From an uncultured SAR86 cluster bacterium (GTDB lineage: Bacteria > Pseudomonadota > Gammaproteobacteria > Magnimaribacterales > D2472), in assembly GCA_902515155.1 (NCBI GenBank), contig CABXTT010000013.1:1-32806 (forward strand): DNA of 32,806 nt. Reading direction: 5' to 3'. The notes under the pieces were generated by a model. It ran no database searches and had not been told where the DNA came from. It saw only the letters and a list, made by a program, of their open reading frames with translations. Below, piece by piece: positions 24,993-31,653 of the stretch (positions within the stretch are counted from its first letter, which is position 1; each line of letters opens with the position of its first letter). The position numbers were made by a program, and so were the translations under genes.

Positions 24993-25822
24993 GTAAAATC
25001 AATATATCTATAGCAGATTTCATATTAATGAAGTTGATAATGCTTGGAATATTAGTTTTTTGTGTAAATAATCTATTTGCAGCAGAAGGCGGTCCTTGTA
25101 AAGATTACGGTGATTGCGATAAATTTAAATATTCTTTAAACGACATGGAATCACTGCAGAGAGGGGCCTCTACTTTTCTTAATTATTGTTATGGTTGTCA
25201 TTCATTACAATATTCAAGATGGGGAAGAGTGGCAAAAGATCTTCAAATTCCTGAAGATATTTTTTTTGAAAATCTAGTTTTTGACAAGTCAATTAAACCA
25301 GGAGATCTAATGACTGGCTCAATGCCTAAAGAGGAATCAGCTAAATGGTTTGGAGTTGCGCCACCTGATCTTACACTTGTAAGCAGAGTAAGGGGCGATG
25401 ACTGGATATATTCTTATTTAAGAACTTACTATGAAGATGCTTCAAAACAATATGGTGTTAATAATTTAGTATATCCTGGAACAGCAATGCCTAATGTTTT
25501 AATGGCACTTCAAGGTAATCAAAAATTAGTTTGTAAAGAAGTTCCAATGCTTGCAAAAAACGGTGGTGAAAAAAGAGATGATTTTGGTAATACGATTACC
25601 AAAGAGAAATGTGGAATTTTAGAAGTTGAAGAAAGCTCAGGGGAATTAAGTAAAGACGAATTTGATAAATTAATATATGATTTAACAAATTTTTTAGTTT
25701 ACGTAGGCGAGCCTGCTAAGGCAGAAAGAGAAAGAATAGGCTGGTATGTAATATTTTATTTTTTAATATTTACAGCTTTATCCTCTTTGTTGTATAGAGA
25801 ATATCAAAAAGACTACCATTAA
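24989..25822 (+). CDS. petC: Ubiquinol-cytochrome c reductase cytochrome c1 subunit
   Basis: Cytochrome c1 (277 aa) passes electrons from the Rieske protein to soluble cytochrome c. A signal peptide (about 1-31, ending 'NNLFAA') precedes the heme c site 'CYGCH' (C67, C70, H71); the axial Met is in 'YPGTAMPNVLMALQG'. A C-terminal helix ('GWYVIFYFLIFTALSSLLY') anchors it in the inner membrane. Two further Cys (C37, C43) lie just after the signal and could form a disulfide. It completes petABC, predicting an aerobic respiratory chain through cytochrome c oxidase. Confidence 0.97.
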   Translation: MSKINISIADFILMKLIMLGILVFCVNNLFAAEGGPCKDYGDCDKFKYSLNDMESLQRGASTFLNYCYGCHSLQYSRWGRVAKDLQIPEDIFFENLVFDKSIKPGDLMTGSMPKEESAKWFGVAPPDLTLVSRVRGDDWIYSYLRTYYEDASKQYGVNNLVYPGTAMPNVLMALQGNQKLVCKEVPMLAKNGGEKRDDFGNTITKEKCGILEVEESSGELSKDEFDKLIYDLTNFLVYVGEPAKAERERIGWYVIFYFLIFTALSSLLYREYQKDYH

Positions 25823-25836
25823 ATTTAAGGAAAATT

Positions 25837-26451
25837 ATGATTTTATATTCAGATAGAGACGATCACTATAGTCAAAGAGTTAGGATTGTCTTGGCTGAGA
25901 AAGATATTACTGCTGAGATAAAAGAATCTAGACCTGAAGATGCACCAGAGGATATTTTATCTATTAGCCCTTATCATAGATTGCCTATTTTAGTTGATAG
26001 AGATTTAGCAGTGCATGATCCTTCGGTAATGATGGAATACCTTGATGAAAGGTTTCCTCATCCGCCTCTGTTGCCCGTTTATCCAGTTGCAAGAGCTAAT
26101 AGTAGAACACTAATGTTAAGAATTGATAGAGAGTGGTGTCCTATGGTAGATGCCTTAATATTAGCGGACCTACCAGAAAAAGAACTTATTAAGCTTAGAG
26201 AAGAACTTCTTCATGAAATATCCTCAATAGCCCCAACTTTCAAGGAATTTAAATACTTCATGAGTGATGAATTTACCCTTGTAGATTGTTGCTTTGCTCC
26301 AATCTTATGGAGACTTCCCTCAATAGGAATAAGATTGCCAGTTAACAGGCATCTAAAACCACTTATAGACTATCAAAAAGATATATTTAAAAGGCCTGGT
26401 TTTCTTGACAGCCTTTCTTCACTTGAAAGAGATCTTAAGAACGATCAGTAA
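25837..26451 (+). CDS. sspA: Stringent starvation protein A
   Basis: SspA (204 aa) is a glutathione-S-transferase-fold protein that binds RNA polymerase with sigma-70 and alters promoter use in starvation and acid stress. The N-terminal thioredoxin-like half starts 'MILYSDRDDHYSQRVRIVLA'; the surface motif 'P74-H75-P76', needed for SspA activity in E. coli, is present in 'ERFPHPPLLPVYP'. AAGGA lies about 10 bases before the ATG. In relatives sspB follows; here sspB is absent and the gene ends 17 bases inside the convergent lipoprotein gene. Position after petC matches pseudomonads. Confidence 0.95.
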   Translation: MILYSDRDDHYSQRVRIVLAEKDITAEIKESRPEDAPEDILSISPYHRLPILVDRDLAVHDPSVMMEYLDERFPHPPLLPVYPVARANSRTLMLRIDREWCPMVDALILADLPEKELIKLREELLHEISSIAPTFKEFKYFMSDEFTLVDCCFAPILWRLPSIGIRLPVNRHLKPLIDYQKDIFKRPGFLDSLSSLERDLKNDQ

Positions 26452-27604
26452 AGTTATTTAAAGTTACCCTCCATAATGGAAGGTCTCTTTTAATACATTC
26501 ACTATTCTTAAAAACTGCTGGACTAGTTTCAAAAATAACATCTATAGCATTTACGTTTAAACGTTTTAATTTTTCTGCAGTTAACAAATCATTTATTAAA
26601 GCTTTGTTGTATTCGTCATTAAGATTAAGAATTTCTTTTTTATTAGAAACTTGTTTAAAAAAATAATCATGAGAAGGTATTAGCATACCTTCGAAATCAT
26701 TTAATTCTTTTATGTTGGAAACATTCAAAATAATCTCGCTTGTTGAATAAAAATCAGTGTTTATTAAGTAACTTCTAAATATTGGAACTAAAAATTTACC
26801 CAAATCATAGTCAAGTAAAAAATAAATTTTATCAAAGTCTTTTTTTACTCTTGGATTATTCTCTAATTTGATACTTCTATCCAATGACTGAATATAATTA
26901 AATCTTTTGGTGCTTGAATCAATATTTAAAGTTTGTTCAGCAAACCCTTCATAATTATTATTATCAATTTGCAAATAATTTGCATCTGGATATCTTTCTT
27001 TCAGACTGTCTACAGTATCTTTAAACTGAGCCATATATATAACAATTACGTCTTTTTCATAAAGTTTGTCAGAAAACAGAGAAGTTTCGATCAAATCTTT
27101 TTGATCATTGAGAAATGTTTTACAAAAACTTATAAGATTAGACTGTAAGAGATTGTTCTTAACTTTTTTTCCATTGTTTTCTTCAAATGAAATATTAAAA
27201 CTCGGACTATGCTCAAAACTAGATTCTATGATGTATTCTTTATTTTTTTTACTAGTTATATAACTTATATTAATCGACTCAAGAGCATTAATTTTTTTGT
27301 TAGTTTGAATAGTTTTTGAAATATTTCCAATAAATTCTTTTTTTATATAATTGTTATCAATATGAGACAAAACCAGGTCTATATCACTTTTTTTTACATT
27401 TTTATAAGTAAATAATTTCTCTAGATCATTCACAACTTTATCTCTATCGACCTTTGCGGCTAACTCTTTTTTATTTAACATCTTTGATAATGTCGATTGA
27501 TTTTCATCATTATTTACATCTATATTTTTATATGATGAAGTAGAGGTGCATCCAGATATAATAAGAATCAGGATTAATGAAATAAATGTTAAGCTATCTT
27601 TCAT
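26435..27604 (-). CDS. LpoA/LppC-like outer-membrane lipoprotein, short and divergent
   Basis: A 389-residue lipoprotein: N-terminal hydrophobic stretch then lipobox 'LIISGC' with C19 as the lipidated residue, and no Asp at +2, so outer-membrane sorting is expected. Most of the sequence is poorly conserved. One segment (about 250-315: 'DKIYFLLDYDLGKFLVPIF', 'DFYSTSEIILNV', 'LNDFEGMLIPSHDYFF') follows the pattern of the LpoA C-terminal PBP1-like domain ('VYATSxIY', 'DLxGIxFxDxPW'). The gene is divergent from rsmI, exactly where lpoA lies in E. coli and Pseudomonas. LpoA activates PBP1a; E. coli LpoA has 678 residues, so the N-terminal TPR half seems lost or degenerate. Family call rests on context plus weak sequence similarity. 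Confidence 0.65.
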   Translation of the reverse strand: MKDSLTFISLILILIISGCTSTSSYKNIDVNNDENQSTLSKMLNKKELAAKVDRDKVVNDLEKLFTYKNVKKSDIDLVLSHIDNNYIKKEFIGNISKTIQTNKKINALESINISYITSKKNKEYIIESSFEHSPSFNISFEENNGKKVKNNLLQSNLISFCKTFLNDQKDLIETSLFSDKLYEKDVIVIYMAQFKDTVDSLKERYPDANYLQIDNNNYEGFAEQTLNIDSSTKRFNYIQSLDRSIKLENNPRVKKDFDKIYFLLDYDLGKFLVPIFRSYLINTDFYSTSEIILNVSNIKELNDFEGMLIPSHDYFFKQVSNKKEILNLNDEYNKALINDLLTAEKLKRLNVNAIDVIFETSPAVFKNSECIKRDLPLWRVTLNNFTDRS

Positions 27605-27605
27605 C

Positions 27606-27611
27606 TATAAT
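27606..27611 (+). promoter_or_regulatory. Probable -10 box of rsmI
   Basis: A perfect TATAAT with 10 bases to the rsmI ATG, placing the transcription start only about 3 bases ahead of the start codon. No Shine-Dalgarno and no good -35; it lies in the 17-base gap between divergent starts. Confidence 0.45.
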
Positions 27612-27621
27612 TTGTTAAATT

Positions 27622-28437
27622 ATGTTAAATTTAATATCAACACCAATTGGTAATATAAATGATATCTCACTAAGAGCAATTGATGTTCTAAAAAATGCAG
27701 ATTATATTTTTGCAGAAGACACTAGAAGAACAAATAAACTTCTTCAGTTTATAGATGTAAAAAATAAATCCAAAGCTTTTCATGAGCATAACGAAGACAA
27801 AGCAACCAGTTACGTAATAAGTTTATTAAAAAAAGAGGATATCAATATTGTACTTGTTTCTGATGCTGGGACGCCAACAATATCTGATCCAGGATATTTT
27901 TTAGTTCAAGAATGTATTAAAAACAATATTAAATTTTCATTAATTCCTGGGCCTTCATCGGTTTTAAATGCTTTAGTCTTATCTGGTTTGCCTACTTCAA
28001 GTTTTAGCTTTCTTGGATTTATCCCAAAAAAGTTAAATCAAAAGAAGGTATTTTTTAGCGAATTAAAATATGAAAAACATACTATTGTTGTTTTTGAATC
28101 TGCAAAAAGAGTTAAAAACACATTAGAGCTTCTTAAGAGTGAATATTCAGCAAATAAGAATATAGCAGTTTGTAGAGAGATGACTAAAATTTATGAGAAT
28201 ATTGACAGAGGAACAATATCTGAAATTCTGTCTAAAGTTAACAATAAAAAAATCACATTAAAAGGTGAATTCGTATTAGTTATTGAGCCATTTTCATACA
28301 CAAAATTTAACTTCTCTATTAATAAAAAAATTAAAAAAGCATTTTTAGAACAAATGCCTGCAAAAGATGCTGCAAAATTGATATCTCTTTTAACAAATGA
28401 CAACAAAAGGGATATTTATAAACAATTAATAGATTAA
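27622..28437 (+). CDS. rsmI: 16S rRNA (cytidine-1402-2'-O)-methyltransferase RsmI
   Basis: RsmI (271 aa) methylates the ribose 2'-OH of C1402 in 16S rRNA, next to the decoding centre where RsmH methylates N4 of the same base. The N-terminal 'STPIGNINDISLRAIDVL' and 'FAEDTRRTNKLL' are diagnostic; 'VSDAGTPTISDPGY' forms the SAM pocket, and 'IPGPSSVLNALVLSGLP' and 'FLGFIPKK' follow. The C-terminal 'PAKDAAKLISLLT' helix is the RsmI tail. It ends 29 bases before rnpB. That rsmI and rsmH are both in this window, flanking mraZ and ftsZ, is normal apart from ftsZ. Confidence 0.96.
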   Translation: MLNLISTPIGNINDISLRAIDVLKNADYIFAEDTRRTNKLLQFIDVKNKSKAFHEHNEDKATSYVISLLKKEDINIVLVSDAGTPTISDPGYFLVQECIKNNIKFSLIPGPSSVLNALVLSGLPTSSFSFLGFIPKKLNQKKVFFSELKYEKHTIVVFESAKRVKNTLELLKSEYSANKNIAVCREMTKIYENIDRGTISEILSKVNNKKITLKGEFVLVIEPFSYTKFNFSINKKIKKAFLEQMPAKDAAKLISLLTNDNKRDIYKQLID

Positions 28438-28454
28438 AAAGATATTAAAACATT

Positions 28455-28460
28455 TATAAT
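28455..28460 (+). promoter_or_regulatory. -10 box of rnpB
   Basis: A perfect TATAAT six bases before the G at 28467 where the RNase P RNA P1 helix begins, so predicted +1 equals the expected 5' end. The -35 region is weak. Confidence 0.65.
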
Positions 28461-28466
28461 ACATAT

Positions 28467-28798
28467 GAGTTGGTTGGATGATCGCTGGCATTGCTAGAGG
28501 AAAGTCCGGACTTCATAGAGCAGGGCGCCAGGTAACACCTGGGAGACGCAAGTCTACGGAAAGTGCAACAGAAAATATACCGCCAATTTTTATTGGTAAG
28601 GGTGAAAAGGTGGGGTAAGAGCCTACCGCTTGAATGGAGACATTCAGGGCATTGTAAACCCCAGCCTGAAGCAAGACCAAATAGAAATCCTTTAAAGTTG
28701 CTCGCTTAGGGTTTGGGTAGGTTGCTAGAGTATTATGGCAACATAATATCGAGATAGATGATCATCTTTTACAGAATCCGGCTTACAGACCAACTCAT
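28467..28798 (+). ncRNA. rnpB: RNase P RNA (bacterial type A)
   Basis: The catalytic RNA of RNase P, which cuts tRNA 5' leaders. Conserved elements in order: GAGTTGGT (28467-28474), which pairs with ACCAACTC (28789-28796) as helix P1; GAGGAAAGTCCGG (about 28497-28509), the universal P4/CR-I segment; GGTAAGGGTGAAAAGGTG (about 28592-28609) and GGTAAGAGCCTACCGC; GACCAAATAG (28675-28684) before an AAATCC/GGGTTT stem; GGGTAGG, the L15 region that binds tRNA CCA; AGATAGATGA (about 28752-28761), CR-IV; and ACAGAATCCGGCTTACAG near the end. Overall this follows the E. coli pattern. No terminator hairpin is seen downstream, only a T-rich stretch (28798-28808) before the mraZ control region. Position between rsmI and mraZ is normal for gammaproteobacteria. 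Confidence 0.97.
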
Positions 28799-28820
28799 TT
28801 CTTTTTTTGACTATTTTTAA

Positions 28821-28860
28821 AGTGCGAAAAAGTGTGTAAATGTGTTGCAAAGTGTGTAAA
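28821..28860 (+). promoter_or_regulatory. Four 10-bp direct repeats, probable MraZ operator
   Basis: Units begin at 28821, 28831, 28841 and 28851: AGTGCGAAAA, AGTGTGTAAA, TGTGTTGCAA and AGTGTGTAAA. Units two and four are identical. The GTG core recurs every 10 bases, one helical turn, and resembles known MraZ boxes (direct repeats with about 10-bp period; GTGGG-like in E. coli, AAAGTG-like in mollicutes, from memory). The last two units overlap the mraZ -35 and spacer, suiting repression. The match to MraZ is inferred from form and position. Confidence 0.7.
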
Positions 28861-28873
28861 AAGCCTTTATATT
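28845..28873 (+). promoter_or_regulatory. Promoter of mraZ-ftsZ-rsmH-ftsL-ftsI
   Basis: TTGCAA (28845-28850), a 17-base spacer and TATATT (28868-28873). Only 7 bases separate the -10 from the mraZ ATG at 28881, so transcription should start at or one base before the start codon. There is no Shine-Dalgarno sequence, suggesting a leaderless mRNA. Confidence 0.6.
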
Positions 28874-28880
28874 TTAAAGC

Positions 28881-29348
28881 ATGTTTGGATTTAATACAGT
28901 TTCGCTAGACAAAAAGGGGAGATTAGCTATTCCTGCGAAGTATCGAGCTCAGTTAATTGAGAATAAAGAGTCTAAAATTGTTATAACTAAAGATCCTCAA
29001 TATCCATCATTAAAAATATATCCTGGCTCACAATGGCAGATAATTGCCTCAAAACTTGAATCTCTTCAAGGACTTGATCCTATAGTAAGAAATCTTCAAT
29101 GGACCATATTAGGGAATGCAAGCGTCATTGATTTTGACGCAACAGGAAGGATGTTGGTTCTTATTCCCTCTGAACTAAGAAAGTATGCTGATATCAAAGA
29201 CGAAAAACAGATTTCATTAATAGGCATGGGTAATAAGTTTGAAATATGGAATGTAAACAATTGGGAAATGAGGCAAACAGGTGGATCATTGTCAACAGAG
29301 ATTTTAGATGTTGTACTTCCAGAAAGCATTAAATCAATGTCATTTTAA
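28881..29348 (+). CDS. mraZ: Transcriptional regulator MraZ
   Basis: MraZ (155 aa, usual about 150) is a ring-forming regulator with two SpoVT/AbrB-like DNA-binding repeats that represses its own division-cluster promoter. Both repeat cores are visible: 'LDKKGRLAIPAKYR' near the N-terminus and 'DFDATGRMLVLIPSELRKYA' around 83-102, each with the Asp-x-x-Gly-Arg turn. The four decamer repeats just upstream are its likely operator. The next gene is ftsZ, not rsmH as in nearly all known clusters, so MraZ here would directly control ftsZ. ftsZ begins 13 bases later with AAGGGGAT as ribosome site. Confidence 0.96.
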   Translation: MFGFNTVSLDKKGRLAIPAKYRAQLIENKESKIVITKDPQYPSLKIYPGSQWQIIASKLESLQGLDPIVRNLQWTILGNASVIDFDATGRMLVLIPSELRKYADIKDEKQISLIGMGNKFEIWNVNNWEMRQTGGSLSTEILDVVLPESIKSMSF

Positions 29349-29361
29349 AAGGGGATAAATA

Positions 29362-30471
29362 ATGAACTTTGAAGTTATAGGTCAAGCAATCGAAAATGCA
29401 AAGATTAAAGTTGTAGGCGTTGGTGGTGCTGGCGGTAATGCAGTTATTCATATGATTAATCACAATATTGAGGGAGTAGATTTTATTTGTGCTAATACAG
29501 ATACTCAAGCTTTATCTGCTGCAGATGGAGCAATTACTTTAAAACTAGGCAACGGTCTTACCAAAGGTTTAGGTGCGGGAGCAAATCCAGATGTTGGAAG
29601 AAAAGCAGCTGAAAGCGATCGAGGAGCAATAGAAGAGCTTTTAACTGGTGCTGACATGATTTTTATAACAGCTGGTATGGGTGGCGGAACAGGAACTGGT
29701 GCGGCTCCAGTAATTGCATCAATTGCAAAAGAAATGGGAGCATTGACTGTTGCAGTTGTTACAAAACCATTTAAATTTGAAGGCAAAAAGAGGATGACAG
29801 CAGCTGAGAAAGGCTTGGCTTCATTAGTTGAAGAGGTAGACAGCTTAGTGACAATACCTAATCAAAAATTGTATGAGATACTCGGCGAAGATACGGCCAT
29901 GCAAGATGCATTTGCAAAAGCAGATGACGTACTTAAGGGCGCAGTTCAGGGTATTTCTGACATCATTATGAAGAAAGGACATATCAATGTTGACTTTGCT
30001 GATGTTAAAACTGTTATGTCTGAAAAAGGAATAGCAATGATGGGAACAGGAAGAGCTAGCGGAAAAAATAGAGCGGAAGCTGCAGCCACCCAAGCCGTAA
30101 GAAGTGAATTATTAGAAGACATCAACTTAAAAAATGCTAGAGGCGTTCTTATAAATATAACCGCTGCAAAGCCTACACTTGGAGATCAAACAGAAGTTGC
30201 AGATATTGTTGAAGAAATTGTTCATGAAGATGCAAATATTATTTATGGTCTTGTTTATGACGAAAGCGTTGATGATGATTTGTTAGTTACTATTGTAGCC
30301 ACAGGTGTTGATCAAAGAGCTCCTACATTAGTAATAGACAATCAACCATCCATTCAATTAAATCCAGTAGGATTAAAAAAGGATGAACCTATTCAGAAAG
30401 CTGGCACATCGTCTGCAGCGGAAATTGATTTCCTTGATGTGCCAACTTTTATGAGAAAACAAGTAGACTAA
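29362..30471 (+). CDS. ftsZ: Cell division tubulin FtsZ
   Basis: FtsZ (369 aa; E. coli 383) is the GTPase that forms the Z-ring. The nucleotide pocket is complete: 'VGVGGAGGNAV' (18-28), tubulin signature 'GGGTGTG' (107-113), 'TKPFKFEGKKR' (134-144), and the catalytic T7 loop 'NVDFAD' (N209, D211, D214). After a linker of about 40 residues the C-terminal peptide 'LDVPTFMRKQVD' (358-369) is retained, so it can bind FtsA, ZipA or MinC-type partners. A strong AAGGGGAT precedes the ATG. Placement is the oddity: it lies between mraZ and rsmH, instead of after ftsA at the distal end of the cluster. Nothing in the sequence suggests a degenerate paralogue. Confidence 0.98.
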   Translation: MNFEVIGQAIENAKIKVVGVGGAGGNAVIHMINHNIEGVDFICANTDTQALSAADGAITLKLGNGLTKGLGAGANPDVGRKAAESDRGAIEELLTGADMIFITAGMGGGTGTGAAPVIASIAKEMGALTVAVVTKPFKFEGKKRMTAAEKGLASLVEEVDSLVTIPNQKLYEILGEDTAMQDAFAKADDVLKGAVQGISDIIMKKGHINVDFADVKTVMSEKGIAMMGTGRASGKNRAEAAATQAVRSELLEDINLKNARGVLINITAAKPTLGDQTEVADIVEEIVHEDANIIYGLVYDESVDDDLLVTIVATGVDQRAPTLVIDNQPSIQLNPVGLKKDEPIQKAGTSSAAEIDFLDVPTFMRKQVD

Positions 30472-30472
30472 T

Positions 30473-31366
30473 ATGCTTCACTTTCCAGTACTACTGGAAG
30501 AGTCTTTAAATTTCCTCATCCATAAAAATAATGGTAACTTCATTGATTGCACTTATGGACGGGGTGGGCATTCCAAATCCATACTAAAAAAAATTTCAAA
30601 CGAATCTCATCTGACTTCATTTGATAAAGATCTTGAAGCGTTTGAGGATGCCTTAACAATAAATGATAGTAAATTTACGCCAATACATGATTCATTTAAT
30701 AGACTTCAAAAATACTTCAAAAACAGAACTGTAGATGGAATTTTTTATGATCTAGGAACTTGCTCTACCCATTTTGATGACGATTCTCGAGGCTTTAGTT
30801 TTAGAAACAATGGCCCACTAGATATGAGATTTAATACAACGTCAGGCAATCCCCTTAGCGTATGGATTAATAAAGCTACACAAGATGAGATTATGGAAAT
30901 ATTATATAAATATGGTGATGAAAAACATGCAAAATTAATCTCAAAATCAATTATTAAAAAGCGAGAAATTAAAAAACTTAAAACTACAAAGCAACTCTCA
31001 AGTATCATCGAGGAAATTTATCCTGAAAAAAGAAAAAAGATACATCCAGCTACAAAATCTTTTCAAGCCTTTAGAATTTTAGTAAATGATGAACTAAATC
31101 AATTGAGAGAGTCGCTTGAGCAAGCAAGCCAAATTATTAAAAAAGACGGAATTATTGTAGTAATTTCATTTCACTCACTTGAAGACAATATAGTGAAGAA
31201 TTTTTTCAGACCAAGTATTAAAAATTTCCCAAAAGATATTCCACTTAATTCAATTGAAAACAAAGATTTTAAATGTATAGCAAAAAAAATAAGACCATCA
31301 AAAAATGAAATTGAAAAAAATGCGAGGTCAAGAAGTGCAATTATGAGAGTTTTTAAAAAAATATGA
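30473..31366 (+). CDS. rsmH: 16S rRNA (cytosine-1402-N4)-methyltransferase RsmH
   Basis: RsmH/MraW (297 aa; E. coli 313) methylates N4 of C1402 in 16S rRNA. The start 'HFPVLLEESLNFL', the SAM-binding 'IDCTYGRGGHSKSIL' (24-38), 'DGIFYDLGTCSTHFDDDSRGFSF' equivalents near 85-107, 'GPLDMRFN' and 'KSFQAFRILVNDELNQL' are all family hallmarks. 'ISFHSLEDNIVKNFF' and the C-terminal 'NARSRSAIMRV' close it. The ATG is one base past the ftsZ stop, and its stop overlaps ftsL as ATGA. Confidence 0.97.
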   Translation: MLHFPVLLEESLNFLIHKNNGNFIDCTYGRGGHSKSILKKISNESHLTSFDKDLEAFEDALTINDSKFTPIHDSFNRLQKYFKNRTVDGIFYDLGTCSTHFDDDSRGFSFRNNGPLDMRFNTTSGNPLSVWINKATQDEIMEILYKYGDEKHAKLISKSIIKKREIKKLKTTKQLSSIIEEIYPEKRKKIHPATKSFQAFRILVNDELNQLRESLEQASQIIKKDGIIVVISFHSLEDNIVKNFFRPSIKNFPKDIPLNSIENKDFKCIAKKIRPSKNEIEKNARSRSAIMRVFKKI

Positions 31367-31653
31367 TGAATAAGCTTCAATACTCATTGTTAAGCATAAT
31401 GCTATTTTTAGTTTGTTTTCTTGCATTGGAACAAATAAAACTATCTTTTGAGATTAATAGATTGCATACAAATCAAGAAAATTTACATGTTGAATACCAA
31501 AATTTTAAAGATTCAAATCTTAAATTAATCACTCAATTTCATACAGAAAATTCTCCGGCCATGATTGAGAGACAGGCAAAAGAAGATTTAGGTATGGTTA
31601 AGCAAAAAGCAAAAAAAATTATTATCGAAAATCATAAAGATGAAAAAAATTAA
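31363..31653 (+). CDS. ftsL: Cell division protein FtsL
   Basis: A 96-residue bitopic protein: short cytoplasmic start, one membrane helix (about 8-24, 'LLSIMLFLVCFLALEQI') and a periplasmic coiled-coil leucine-zipper-like part ('FEINRLHTNQENLHVEYQNF'), ending with 'IERQAKEDLGMVKQK', the conserved 'ERxAxxxLGM' block of FtsL. It forms the FtsQLB scaffold that activates FtsWI. The gene overlaps rsmH by 4 bases and ftsI by 14. Sequence conservation is low in the family, but position and layout make the call firm. Confidence 0.93.
   Translation: MMNKLQYSLLSIMLFLVCFLALEQIKLSFEINRLHTNQENLHVEYQNFKDSNLKLITQFHTENSPAMIERQAKEDLGMVKQKAKKIIIENHKDEKN

Noticed and set aside
28487-28495. TGGCATTGC, another sigma-54-like string
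   Set aside because: There is no 5-base spacer between the two halves, and it lies within the RNase P RNA.
28799-28820. T-rich stretch after rnpB as an intrinsic terminator
   Set aside because: No GC hairpin precedes it apart from the RNase P P1 helix, whose arms are over 300 bases apart.
29362-30471. FtsZ-like paralogue or degenerate tubulin
   Set aside because: All GTP-binding and catalytic motifs and the C-terminal partner-binding peptide are intact and close to E. coli FtsZ.
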